From the NCBI RefSeq assembly GCF_022430545.2, contig NZ_CP092488.2, positions 3,720,001 through 3,784,000 of the forward strand: DNA of 64,000 nt, given 5' to 3'. Shown here piece after piece: positions 48,887-57,840 of the stretch. The position numbers and the translations under genes are program-made. Position 1 is the first letter of the stretch; each line of letters begins with the position of its first letter. The stretch comes from Mycobacterium paraterrae. Its GTDB lineage: Bacteria; Actinomycetota; Actinomycetes; Mycobacteriales; Mycobacteriaceae. The notes under the pieces are model-generated. The model worked only from the letters and a program-made list of their open reading frames with translations, made no database searches and had not been told where the DNA came from.

Positions 48887-49894
48887 ATGCCCACCACAAA
48901 AGCCGTAGCGGTCATGGGTTCGGGCGCGTGGGGAACGGCGTTGGCCAAGCTGCTCGCGGACGCCGGCAATGAGGTCAGGCTGTGGGCGCGCCGCGACGAC
49001 GTCGCCGCCGAGATCAACTCCACCCGACGTAACGCCGGCTACCTGCCGGGGGTGGACTTGCCGCCGGGCATCACGGCCACCACCGACGCGAGCCAAGCGT
49101 TGGACGGCGTGACGACCGTTCTGTTGGCGGTGCCCGCTCAGACGATGCGAGCCAACCTCGAAACGTGGAATGACCACTTCGCGAGTGGCGCGACGTTGAT
49201 CAGCGCGGCCAAGGGCATCGAGCTGGGCACGTTGATGCGGATGAGTCAGGTCATTGTCGACGTGACGGGGATCGACACGTCACAGGTCGGCGTGATCTCC
49301 GGCCCGAACCTGGCCAGCGAGATTTCGGCCGGCCAGCCCGCCGCCACCGTGATTGCTTGCAGCGACTCCGGCCGGGCCGTGGCGGTGCAGCGGATGCTGA
49401 ATGCCGGGTACTTCCGGCCGTACACCAACGCCGACGTGATCGGCACCGAAATCGGGGGTGCCTGCAAGAACGTGATCGCGTTGGCCTGCGGGATGGCGGC
49501 CGGGGTCGGCCTGGGCGAGAACACCGCTGCAGCGATCATCACTCGCGGGCTCGCCGAGATCATGCGGCTCGGCATCGCGGTCGGCGCCAAAGGCGCGACA
49601 CTGGCCGGACTGGCCGGGGTCGGCGACCTGGTCGCCACCTGCACATCTCCGCATTCGCGAAACCGCAGCTTCGGCGAAAGCCTCGGCCAGGGTGAGACGT
49701 TGACGTCGGCGATGGAGGCACGCGGTGGTCACGTCGTCGAAGGTGTGACGTCATGCGAGTCCGTGCTGGCGCTGGCCTCCAGCTACGACGTCGAAATGCC
49801 GCTCACCGACGCGGTCCACCGGGTCTGTCACAAGGGGCTTTCGGTCGATCAAGCGGTAATCGCCCTGCTCGGCCGCAGCACCAAGCCGGAATGA
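48887..49894 (+). CDS. gpsA: Glycerol-3-phosphate dehydrogenase [NAD(P)+]
   Basis: A 335-residue GpsA that makes sn-glycerol 3-phosphate for phospholipids. GSGAWGTALAKLLADAG is the NAD-binding motif; the substrate Lys is in EIGGACKNVIALACG and SPHSRNRSFGESLG is conserved. It corresponds to Rv2982c (gpdA2). ATG 48887 gives the family start. Confidence 0.95.
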   Translation: MPTTKAVAVMGSGAWGTALAKLLADAGNEVRLWARRDDVAAEINSTRRNAGYLPGVDLPPGITATTDASQALDGVTTVLLAVPAQTMRANLETWNDHFASGATLISAAKGIELGTLMRMSQVIVDVTGIDTSQVGVISGPNLASEISAGQPAATVIACSDSGRAVAVQRMLNAGYFRPYTNADVIGTEIGGACKNVIALACGMAAGVGLGENTAAAIITRGLAEIMRLGIAVGAKGATLAGLAGVGDLVATCTSPHSRNRSFGESLGQGETLTSAMEARGGHVVEGVTSCESVLALASSYDVEMPLTDAVHRVCHKGLSVDQAVIALLGRSTKPE

Positions 49895-49939
49895 GCTTGT
49901 AACCAGTACCGCCGTGCCAGACGGTAGCCTCTCTAGGTT

Positions 49940-51073
49940 GTGGACGCCCGCCTGCCCTCCAAGACGCCCGATTCCGGCCGCGTCCGGGTCGCCGTCGTCT
50001 TCGGCGGACGCAGCAACGAGCACGCTATTTCCTGTGTCTCGGCCGGCAGCATCCTGCGCAACCTGGACCCGGATCGATTCGAGGTCGTCGCCGTGGGCAT
50101 CACACCCGAAGGCTCCTGGGTGCTCACCGACGGCGATCCCGACGCGCTGGCGATCGCCAACCGGCAATTGCCGACGGTGACCTCGAAGTCGGGCACCGAG
50201 TTGGCGCTGACCGCCGATCCGCGACGCGCCGGCCAGCTGGTTTCGCTGTCGCCCGGTGGAGCCGAGGTATTGGCGTCGGTCGACGTGGTCTTCCCGGTTC
50301 TGCATGGGCCGTATGGCGAGGACGGCACCATTCAGGGTCTGCTCGAACTTGCGGGCGTGCCGTACGTCGGCGCCGGAGTACTGGCCAGCGCGGCCGGCAT
50401 GGACAAAGAGTTCACCAAAAAACTGCTGGTGGCGGAGGGACTGCCGATCGGCGACTACGCGGTATTGCGACCGTCGGAATCCGCCCTGGCCGCCGAACAG
50501 CTCGAAAGACTTGGCTTTCCTGCGTTCGTCAAACCGGCCCGCGGTGGCTCGTCGATCGGCGTCAGCCGGGTGACCGGCCGCCACGAACTGCCCGAGGCAA
50601 TCGCCTACGCCCGGCAGCACGACCCGAAGGTGATCGTCGAGGCCGCGATCGTCGGTCGCGAACTGGAATGTGGTGTGCTCGAATTCCCGGACGGCACAGT
50701 GCAAGCCAGCACGGTCGGTGAGATCCGGGTGGCCGGGGTGCGCGGGCGCGAAGATTCCTTCTACGACTTTTCGACCAAATACCTCGACGACGCCGCCGAG
50801 CTGGATGTGCCGGCCAAGATCGACGACGACGTCAGCGATGCGGTCCGGGAATTGGCAATTCGCGCGTTCACCGCAATCGACGGTCGGGGCCTGGCGCGCG
50901 TGGACTTCTTCCTCACCGACGACGGACCGATGATCAACGAGGTCAACACGATGCCGGGATTCACCACGATCTCGATGTATCCCCGGATGTGGGCGGCCAG
51001 CGGAATGGATTACCAGACACTGCTGGCGACGATGGTGGAGACCGCGCTGTCGCGCGGAATCGGCCTGCGCTAG
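49940..51073 (+). CDS. ddl: D-alanine--D-alanine ligase
   Basis: A 377-residue ATP-grasp enzyme that joins D-Ala for peptidoglycan. RVRVAVVFGGRSNEHAISC opens the protein, with EDGTIQGLLEL, KPARGGSSIGVSRV, VEAAIVGRELECGVLE and INEVNTMPGFTTISMYP. GTG 49940 has a -10 box TAGCCT (49925-49930) 9 nt upstream, giving nearly leaderless transcription. The target of D-cycloserine. Confidence 0.95.
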   Translation: MDARLPSKTPDSGRVRVAVVFGGRSNEHAISCVSAGSILRNLDPDRFEVVAVGITPEGSWVLTDGDPDALAIANRQLPTVTSKSGTELALTADPRRAGQLVSLSPGGAEVLASVDVVFPVLHGPYGEDGTIQGLLELAGVPYVGAGVLASAAGMDKEFTKKLLVAEGLPIGDYAVLRPSESALAAEQLERLGFPAFVKPARGGSSIGVSRVTGRHELPEAIAYARQHDPKVIVEAAIVGRELECGVLEFPDGTVQASTVGEIRVAGVRGREDSFYDFSTKYLDDAAELDVPAKIDDDVSDAVRELAIRAFTAIDGRGLARVDFFLTDDGPMINEVNTMPGFTTISMYPRMWAASGMDYQTLLATMVETALSRGIGLR

Positions 51074-51116
51074 ACCGTACGCGGCGCTCGACCCTTCGAC
51101 TGTGTAGCTACGTCGT

Positions 51117-51193
51117 CGAGTGTGTGCTGACGGCGGCGAAATAGCCGTTTTGTCCGCCCAGGATCCACACTGGAATCCCAGGATGCACACTCG
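51117..51193. repeat. Palindromic element CGAGTGTG...CACACTCG after ddl
   Basis: CGAGTGTG (51117-51124) pairs with CACACTCG (51186-51193). The interior holds GCGGCGAAATAGCCG and two copies of CCCAGGAT. Same ends as 34628-34683 and 40982-41059. Confidence 0.45.
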
Positions 51194-51273
51194 ATGCGCA
51201 TGATTCGGCCGCGGCTAGTTCAGCCGCCGACGACGATGCGGGCCGTGGCGCGGCCCGAGGAGAAGTCGGTCGA

Positions 51274-51804
51274 TCAGCCCCGCGCGGGGTCCACCGGACG
51301 GGCCGGCACAACGCGGTCGATCAGGTCGGAAAGTTGTTGGATCGGCGTCGGCCCAGAGCCCGGCGGCAACGTCAGCGCGACATAGACCGCGCGATCGACG
51401 GTGTACCACGTCGATCGCTGGTCTTGGCTGACCTCGAACCATTGCACCCGGTCGACGACCTGGACAGGCGACCCGACGACGAACTCGGCCGGGCGATCCA
51501 ACCCACACCGCAAGACCACTGGATCCCCGTCGCCCGCGGGCTGCCACGCGGCGGCACCGGCGGGGGCGGGCTGGGCGAGCTGAGCCCGGGTGTAATCACC
51601 GAGTCGTTGGGGCAGTGCCTCAATGAGGTTGTGGCACAACGGGTCCTGCGCACCTGGTGCGGGTACGGCGGCGACGACCGCCGGCGCCACCCGGTGGCGG
51701 GTCGCGGCGATGCCGAGGATGACACCGATGGTGCCGATCGCCACCACCAACGCAGCGATCAGCACCGCCCGTGACGGGCCGTCTTCAACGTCAGGCATTC
51801 CCAC
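51274..51804 (-). CDS. DUF3515 family exported or membrane protein (Rv2980-like)
   Basis: A 176-residue protein with one N-terminal transmembrane helix (VLIAALVVAIGTIGVILGIA) and an extracytoplasmic domain containing two cysteines (DPLCHNLIEALP, VLRCGLDRP), the DUF3515 pattern. Probably lies outside the membrane. M. tuberculosis Rv2980 stands at this place between ddl and thiL. Function unknown. Confidence 0.85.
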   Translation of the reverse strand: MGMPDVEDGPSRAVLIAALVVAIGTIGVILGIAATRHRVAPAVVAAVPAPGAQDPLCHNLIEALPQRLGDYTRAQLAQPAPAGAAAWQPAGDGDPVVLRCGLDRPAEFVVGSPVQVVDRVQWFEVSQDQRSTWYTVDRAVYVALTLPPGSGPTPIQQLSDLIDRVVPARPVDPARG

Positions 51805-51836
51805 CGCCCCCCGCTCGGTTCAGGCGCTTTAGAAAC

Positions 51837-51842
51837 TACCGT
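51837..51842 (+). promoter_or_regulatory. -10 box TACCGT of thiL, leaderless type
   Basis: TACCGT ends 7 nt before GTG 51850. Confidence 0.5.
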
Positions 51843-51849
51843 TGTCGGT

Positions 51850-52812
51850 GTGCACAGCGATGGGTTGGGCCCAACGCTCGGCGATGTCGGCGAGTTCGGG
51901 GTTATCGAGCGGCTGACGCGCGGTAGAGCGGCGTCACGTGACGTGCTGATCGGACCGGGTGATGACGGCGCGGTGGTCGCGGCCGGCGACGGACGCGTGG
52001 TGGTGTCGACGGACATGCTCGTCGAAGGCCGCCACTTCCGGCGGGATTGGTCGACCCCCCGCGACATCGGTCGTAAAGCGGTGGCACAGAACGCCGCCGA
52101 CATCGAGGCGATGGGTGGACGGGTCACCGGATTCGTGGTCGGATTCGGCGCCCCGGCGCACACCCCGGCCGCACAGGTCGATGCGCTCGTTGATGGCATG
52201 TGGGACGAGGCCGTGCGGGTCGGCGCCGGCATCGTTGGGGGAGACCTGGTCGGCAGCCCGCACTGGGTGCTGTCGGTCACCGTGCTCGGTGACCTCGGCG
52301 GCCGGGCGCCGGTGTTGCGATCGGGGGCAAGGCCGGGCTCGCAACTCGCCGTGACCGGCCATCTGGGCTTGTCTGCGGCGGGTTTTGCGTTGTGGGACAA
52401 CGGTGTTGAAGACTTTGACGAGCTCCGTCGACGACACCTCGTGCCGTGCCCGCCGTACGGGCAAGGTCGCGCGGCCGCCGAGGCCGACGCCCTGGCGATG
52501 ATCGACATCTCTGACGGCCTGGTCGGCGACCTCGGTCACGTGGCAGAGGCATCGGGGGTGTCAATCGATCTCAGTACCGACACGCTGCGCTCCGATCGCG
52601 CGGCGTTGGCCAGCGCCGCGCAGGCCGTCGGTGCAGATCCGTGGGAGTGGGTGCTCGGGGGCGGCGAAGACCACGCTCTGGTCGCGGCCTTCGCTGGCGC
52701 GATTCCGATGGGATGGCGGCCTATCGGCCGAGTGCTCGACGGGCCACCGAGCGTGCTCGTCGACGGGGAGCCGTGGCGGGGAGCCGCGGGCTGGCAGTCT
52801 TTTGCCCAGTAG
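51850..52812 (+). CDS. thiL: Thiamine-monophosphate kinase
   Basis: A 320-residue ThiL, which phosphorylates TMP to the active cofactor ThDP. Glycine-rich motifs typical of the AIR synthase fold: LIGPGDDGAVVAA, STDMLVEGRHF, KAVAQNAADIEAMGG, and MIDISDGLVGDLGHV. GTG 51850 follows a -10 box. It also supplies the cofactor used by IlvB. Confidence 0.95.
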   Translation: MHSDGLGPTLGDVGEFGVIERLTRGRAASRDVLIGPGDDGAVVAAGDGRVVVSTDMLVEGRHFRRDWSTPRDIGRKAVAQNAADIEAMGGRVTGFVVGFGAPAHTPAAQVDALVDGMWDEAVRVGAGIVGGDLVGSPHWVLSVTVLGDLGGRAPVLRSGARPGSQLAVTGHLGLSAAGFALWDNGVEDFDELRRRHLVPCPPYGQGRAAAEADALAMIDISDGLVGDLGHVAEASGVSIDLSTDTLRSDRAALASAAQAVGADPWEWVLGGGEDHALVAAFAGAIPMGWRPIGRVLDGPPSVLVDGEPWRGAAGWQSFAQ

Positions 52813-52815
52813 GGT
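52810..52815 (+). promoter_or_regulatory. -10 box TAGGGT of ung overlapping the thiL stop
   Basis: The thiL stop TAG (52810-52812) is the first half of TAGGGT, a -10 box 6 nt before GTG 52822 of ung, so the same bases serve both functions. Confidence 0.45.
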
Positions 52816-52821
52816 AGCCGC

Positions 52822-53505
52822 GTGACCGCACGACCACTGCGCGAACTCGTCGACCAGGGCTGGGCGACGGCGCTGCAACCGGTAGAGAAGCAGGTCGCCA
52901 AGATGGGCCAGTTCCTCCGCGAGGAGGTCGCGGCCGGTCGAGGCTATCTGCCGGCCGGAGAGAATGTGTTGCGCGCGTTCACCTTTCCCTTCGACCAGGT
53001 GCGGGTGCTCATCGTCGGACAGGATCCTTATCCGACCCCCGGGCACGCTGTGGGGCTGAGCTTTTCGGTGGCTCCCGACGTACGTCCATTGCCGCGGAGC
53101 TTGGAGAACATCTTCCGTGAGTACACCAGCGACCTGGGGTTGCCGGCACCGTCGTGCGGCGACCTGACGCCGTGGTCGCGGCGCGGGGTGATGATGCTCA
53201 ACCGAGTGTTGACTGTCCAACCCCGCAATGCCGCGTCGCATCGGGGCAAGGGCTGGGAAGCGGTGACCGAATGTGCCATTCGCGCGTTGGTGGATCGGCG
53301 TCAGCCACTGGTGGCGATCCTGTGGGGCCGCGACGCCTCGACGCTCAAGCCAATGCTGTCCGGCAGCGACTGCCTGGCGATCGAATCACCACACCCGTCA
53401 CCGCTGTCGGCGGCACGTGGATTCTTCGGCTCGCGGCCGTTTAGCCGCGCCAACGAATTACTCGCCCAGATGGGCGCCGAACCGGTCGATTGGACGCTGC
53501 CCTAG
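52822..53505 (+). CDS. ung: Uracil-DNA glycosylase
   Basis: A 227-residue family 1 UDG that removes uracil from DNA. The water-activating loop GQDPYPTPGHAVGLSFS is present, as is the catalytic His motif SPHPSPLSAARGFFG. GTG 52822. It is close to thiL and probably has its own promoter. Confidence 0.96.
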   Translation: MTARPLRELVDQGWATALQPVEKQVAKMGQFLREEVAAGRGYLPAGENVLRAFTFPFDQVRVLIVGQDPYPTPGHAVGLSFSVAPDVRPLPRSLENIFREYTSDLGLPAPSCGDLTPWSRRGVMMLNRVLTVQPRNAASHRGKGWEAVTECAIRALVDRRQPLVAILWGRDASTLKPMLSGSDCLAIESPHPSPLSAARGFFGSRPFSRANELLAQMGAEPVDWTLP

Positions 53506-53520
53506 CCGGTCCCGGACGGT

Positions 53521-53715
53521 CTAGCCGCGAACGACCTTGCCGGCCTTGATGCACGACGTGCAGACGTTGACGCGGTGCTTGTTGCCGCCGGGGCGGTCGG
53601 CGACGCGAACGCTCTGGATGTTGGGGTCCCACCGGCGGCTGGTCCGGCGATGGGAGTGCGACACCGACTTGCCGAAGCCGGGGGCCTTCCCGCAGATATC
53701 GCAGACGGCAGCCAT
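53521..53715 (-). CDS. rpmB: 50S ribosomal protein L28 (zinc-binding type)
   Basis: A 64-residue L28. CxxC pairs (AAVCDICGK and VCTSCIKAG) mark the zinc-containing C+ form; HSHRRTSRRW and KHRVNV are L28 signatures. It is divergent from the DAK gene and convergent with ung. The 5' UTR has a GAGGAG Shine-Dalgarno sequence and a CAGGGCC-AAA-GGCCCTG hairpin. Confidence 0.95.
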   Translation of the reverse strand: MAAVCDICGKAPGFGKSVSHSHRRTSRRWDPNIQSVRVADRPGGNKHRVNVCTSCIKAGKVVRG

Positions 53716-53741
53716 ACGTGAAACTCCTCAGACTCTTGGGC

Positions 53742-53758
53742 CAGGGCCAAAGGCCCTG
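53742..53758. other. 7-bp hairpin in the rpmB leader
   Basis: CAGGGCC-AAA-GGCCCTG (53742-53748 and 53752-53758) is a perfect stem with a three-base loop, 27 bp upstream of the rpmB start. It may be an RNA element or a transcription factor site for either divergent gene. Confidence 0.45.
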
Positions 53759-53956
53759 CTTCTCCTCAGGCCATTCCGGCCTGCATCGTCGCAGCGCGCA
53801 ACCTGGACGGGTGGCCGGACAACCTGGCAAGAATAGCCGTAACGAGGCGGAACTGCCAAAACGATCAACAACCGGTAGGTGTCGGGTGACCTGTGCTGTC
53901 GCCGCGACTGGATAGGCTGGCGCGCACCGAGAGGCGCGTGAGGAGGTGGTTCGGAG

Positions 53957-55615
53957 ATGGGGTCGGGGCCGAGCCGCGCGCTGGACGCGTCCGCCTTGCG
54001 CGACTGGGCGCACACCGCGGTCGGAGATTTGATCACCCATATCGACGAAATCAACCGGCTCAACGTCTTTCCCGTCGCCGACTCCGACACCGGGGTGAAC
54101 ATGCTGTTCACGATGCGCTCGGCGTTGGCGGAGGCCAATACCGAGACGAAGTCTGACGACGTGGTGAAAACGGCCGCTGCGCTCTCTGCCGGCGCCCTGA
54201 ACGGCGCGCGAGGCAATTCGGGGGTCATTCTGTCGCAGATTCTTCGGGGCATCGCCGATGTCACCGCCCACGCGGCCGCGGAATCCGGTGGCGAACTCAC
54301 CGAGATCGACGCGGCGTTGCTCGGCGCCGCCTTGCACCGCGGGGTCGACCTGGTTGTCGCCTCGATGGGCGGCCACGAGGTCAAGGGAACCATCGTCTCG
54401 GTGCTCAAGGCAGCCGGTGAGGCGGTCGACGAGGCGGCGAGCGCGGGCCTGTCCGCAGCGGTCATCGCCGCCGGTGACGCGGCGGTGGTGGCGCTGGAAA
54501 AGACGCCTGACCAGCTCGACGTCCTGGGGGAGGCCGGCGTGGTGGACGCGGGCGGTCGGGGTCTGCTGGTCCTCCTCGACGCCTTGCGTTCGACGGTCAC
54601 GGGACAGGCGCCGAGCCGAGCCGTCTACGAGCCGGCACCGCGACAGCCCGCGGCCGAACTCGCCGCGAAACCCCCGGCGCCGCAGTTCGAGGTGATGTAC
54701 CTGCTGGGTGGGTGCGACGACGACGGAGCCGATCAACTGCGCGAACGGCTCGACGAACTCGGCGAATCGGTGGCCATCGCGACGTCGGGCGTGGTGGGCG
54801 GCTACTCGGTACATGTCCACACCGACGATGCCGGTGCCGCGATCGAGGCGGGCCTGGGGTCCGGGCACCCGCGCCGAATCCAGATTTCACTGCTGACCAG
54901 CGGCACCAGCGGATTGCCGCCAGGTAGCTGGACGCGTGAGCGGGCGGTGCTGGCCGTCGTCGACGGGGACGGCGCGGCCGAACTGTTCGACGACGAGGGC
55001 GCCTGTGTGCTGCGGCCCGACCCGCTCGCCGAGGATCCGACGACCGTCATCACCGCTCAGCAGCTGCTGCGCGCGGTCGTCGACACCGGCGCCGCTCAGG
55101 TGATGGTGCTGCCGAACGGCTACGTGCTGGCTGAGGAACTCGTGGCGGGCTGCACCGCCGCGATCGGGTGGGGCATAGATGTGGTGCCGCTGCCGACCGG
55201 CTCGATGGTGCAGGGGCTGGCCGCGCTCGCAGTGCACGAGCCCGGGCGTCAGGCAGTCGACGACGGCTACACGATGGCCAGGGCAGCGGGCAGCGCCCGG
55301 CACGGAGCCGTGCGCGTCGCCACCGAAACGGCGTTGACGTGGGCTGGCACCTGTGAGCCGGGCAACGGCCTGGGCATCGCGGGCGACGAGGTGCTGATCG
55401 TGGCCCCCGATGTGGCCTCCGCCGCGGCCGGCCTGATCGACCTGCTCTTGGGTGCCGGCGGCGAGCTGATCACCGTGCTGGTCGGCCACGGCATCGATCA
55501 GGACGCCGTCGAGTCGGCGCTGCGCGCGCACGTCCACGACCGGCACCCGGGCATCGAGCTGGCCATCTATCGCACAGGGCATCGCGGCGACGCATTACTG
55601 ATCGGGGTCGAGTAG
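53957..55615 (+). CDS. DAK-domain / FakA-like fatty acid kinase protein
   Basis: A 552-residue protein with the DhaL-like kinase domain: NRLNVFPVADSDTGVNMLFTM holds the metal-binding Asp residues, followed by GARGNSGVILSQIL. The middle and C-terminal parts match the FakA-type fold that works with FakB lipid-binding proteins. In M. tuberculosis the gene is split into Rv2975c and Rv2974c; here it is intact. ATG 53957 follows AGGAGG. It is 2 bp before recG. Confidence 0.85.
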   Translation: MGSGPSRALDASALRDWAHTAVGDLITHIDEINRLNVFPVADSDTGVNMLFTMRSALAEANTETKSDDVVKTAAALSAGALNGARGNSGVILSQILRGIADVTAHAAAESGGELTEIDAALLGAALHRGVDLVVASMGGHEVKGTIVSVLKAAGEAVDEAASAGLSAAVIAAGDAAVVALEKTPDQLDVLGEAGVVDAGGRGLLVLLDALRSTVTGQAPSRAVYEPAPRQPAAELAAKPPAPQFEVMYLLGGCDDDGADQLRERLDELGESVAIATSGVVGGYSVHVHTDDAGAAIEAGLGSGHPRRIQISLLTSGTSGLPPGSWTRERAVLAVVDGDGAAELFDDEGACVLRPDPLAEDPTTVITAQQLLRAVVDTGAAQVMVLPNGYVLAEELVAGCTAAIGWGIDVVPLPTGSMVQGLAALAVHEPGRQAVDDGYTMARAAGSARHGAVRVATETALTWAGTCEPGNGLGIAGDEVLIVAPDVASAAAGLIDLLLGAGGELITVLVGHGIDQDAVESALRAHVHDRHPGIELAIYRTGHRGDALLIGVE

Positions 55616-55617
55616 CC

Positions 55618-57840
55618 GTGGCGGCGCTCAGCGACCGCCTCGACTTCATCGTCGGCGCCAAGGCCGCCGGCCAGCTCGACGAGGTCTTCGGCATCCAGAC
55701 CGTCGATGATCTGCTGCGCCATTACCCGCGCAGCTACGTCGAAGGCTCATCTGTCCGCGGTGCCGACGCCGAGCAGCCGCCGGAGGGCGAGCACGTCACC
55801 CTGGTCGACGTGATCACCGACGCGGCGTTGCTCCCGATCAAAAAGCGCCCCAGGGACAAACTGTTTCGCGTCACTGTCGGCTCCGGTCGCAGCAAGGTGA
55901 CCGCCACCTTCTTTCACCCGAAGAAGTGGATCACCGATCAGCTGTCCAAGGGCACCCGCGTGATGCTCTCCGGTGAGGTGGGTTATTTCCGCGGCGCCAT
56001 GCAGCTCACCCACCCTGACTTTCTGGTGCTGGACTCCGCGGACGGACGCAATCATGGGAGCCGGTCGCTGAAGATGATCGCCGACGCCTCGCAGGCGGTG
56101 AGCGGTGAAGTGCTGCAGGAAGCCTTCGAGCGCACGTTCTATCCGATCTACCCGGCCAGCGCGAAGCTGCAGAGCTGGGACATCTTCAACTGCGTCCGGC
56201 AGGTGCTGGAGCTGCTCGACCCGGTCACCGATCCGTTGCCCGAAAGTATCTGTGCCACACATAATCTCATTTCTGAAGACGAGGCGTTGCGCGCTATCCA
56301 CCTAGCCGAGAGCGATGTCGATCGGCGCCGGGCGAAGGAACGGTTGGCCTTCGACGAGGCGGTCGGCCTGCAATGGGCCCTGGTCAGTCGGCGCCACGGC
56401 GAACTCGCCCAGTCGGGTCCGCCGGCTCCGTCCACTCCGAAAGGACTCAAACACGAACTGCTGCATCGCCTGCCGTTCGAGCTGACCGCCGGGCAGCGCG
56501 AGGTACTCGACGTGTTGTCCGGTGAGCTCGCGGCGAATCGGCCGATGAATCGCCTCTTGCAGGGCGAGGTTGGGTCGGGCAAAACCATCGTCTCGGTGCT
56601 GGCGATGCTGCAGATGGTCGACGCCGGCTATCAGTGCGCGTTGCTAGCACCGACCGAAGTCCTTGCTGCGCAACATCTCCGGTCTATCAGGGATGTACTC
56701 GGCCCGCTGGCAATGGGCGGCCAGCTCGGCGGCGACGACAACGCGACCAGGCTGGCGTTGTTGACCGGATCGATGACGGCAGCCCAAAAGAAGCAGGTTC
56801 GGGCCGAGATCGCCGGCGGTGAGGTCGGCATCGTCGTAGGTACCCATGCCCTGCTGCAGGACAGCGTCGACTTCCACAACCTCGGCATGGTGGTCGTCGA
56901 CGAGCAGCACCGGTTCGGCGTCGAGCAACGAGACCGATTGCGGGCCAAGGCTCCTGCCGGCATCACGCCGCATTTGCTGGTGATGACCGCCACCCCGATA
57001 CCGCGGACGGTGGCGCTGACCGTCTTTGGTGACCTCGAGACGTCGACGTTGAGGGAGTTGCCCCGGGGCCGCCAGCCGATCACCACCACCGCGATCTTCG
57101 TCAACGAGAAACCCGCCTGGCTCGACCGTGCCTGGCATCGCATCATCGAAGAGGTGCGCCAGGGCCGTCAGGCCTACGTGGTGGCGCCGCGGATCGACGA
57201 CAGCGACAGCGGCGGCCAGAGCGAGACGAACCAAAGACCTTCGGCGACAGTGGAAGAGCTCTACAACCGGCTGAGTCGCGAGCAGCTCTCTGGCCTGCAG
57301 CTGGGGCTCATGCACGGGCGGTTGAGCGGCGACGAGAAGGACGCGGTGATGGCCGCGTTCCGCGCCCGCGAGATCGACGTGCTGGTGTGCACCACCGTGA
57401 TCGAGGTCGGCGTCGACGTGCCCAACGCGACCGTGATGCTGGTGATGGACGCGGACCGCTTCGGCATCAGCCAGTTGCATCAATTGCGCGGCCGAATCGG
57501 CCGAGGCGAACACGCAAGTATCTGTCTGCTGGCCAGCTGGATGCCGCCGCAATCGCGCGCCGGTCGCCGGCTCAGCGCCGTCGCGGGAACCCTCGACGGA
57601 TTCCAGCTTGCCGATTTGGACCTGCAGGAACGCCGCGAAGGAGATGTGTTGGGCCGCAGCCAGTCCGGTCGCGCGATCACGTTGAAGCTGCTGTCGCTGA
57701 TCGATCACCGCGAAGTGATCGAAGCGGCTCGGGACTTCTGTGAACGAGCTTACGGCGATCCGGCGGCGCAGCGAGGACTGGCGTTACTCGCCGCTCCGTT
57801 CACCGGAAACGAACGCATCGAATTCCTGGACAAGTCGTGA
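55618..57840 (+). CDS. recG: ATP-dependent DNA helicase RecG
   Basis: A 740-residue RecG that reverses stalled forks and branch-migrates Holliday junctions. N-terminal wedge domain, Walker A LLQGEVGSGKTIVSVLAML, DEQH in VVDEQHRFGVEQR (helicase motif II), TATPIPRT, and motif VI QLRGRIGRGEH. GTG 55618; starts 2 bp after the DAK stop. The stop overlaps the HNH gene. Confidence 0.96.
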   Translation: MAALSDRLDFIVGAKAAGQLDEVFGIQTVDDLLRHYPRSYVEGSSVRGADAEQPPEGEHVTLVDVITDAALLPIKKRPRDKLFRVTVGSGRSKVTATFFHPKKWITDQLSKGTRVMLSGEVGYFRGAMQLTHPDFLVLDSADGRNHGSRSLKMIADASQAVSGEVLQEAFERTFYPIYPASAKLQSWDIFNCVRQVLELLDPVTDPLPESICATHNLISEDEALRAIHLAESDVDRRRAKERLAFDEAVGLQWALVSRRHGELAQSGPPAPSTPKGLKHELLHRLPFELTAGQREVLDVLSGELAANRPMNRLLQGEVGSGKTIVSVLAMLQMVDAGYQCALLAPTEVLAAQHLRSIRDVLGPLAMGGQLGGDDNATRLALLTGSMTAAQKKQVRAEIAGGEVGIVVGTHALLQDSVDFHNLGMVVVDEQHRFGVEQRDRLRAKAPAGITPHLLVMTATPIPRTVALTVFGDLETSTLRELPRGRQPITTTAIFVNEKPAWLDRAWHRIIEEVRQGRQAYVVAPRIDDSDSGGQSETNQRPSATVEELYNRLSREQLSGLQLGLMHGRLSGDEKDAVMAAFRAREIDVLVCTTVIEVGVDVPNATVMLVMDADRFGISQLHQLRGRIGRGEHASICLLASWMPPQSRAGRRLSAVAGTLDGFQLADLDLQERREGDVLGRSQSGRAITLKLLSLIDHREVIEAARDFCERAYGDPAAQRGLALLAAPFTGNERIEFLDKS

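Noticed and set aside
53441..54868. 475-codon minus-strand frame spanning rpmB and DAK
   Set aside because: Mostly antisense to the DAK gene; the real minus-strand gene is the 64-codon rpmB in another frame.
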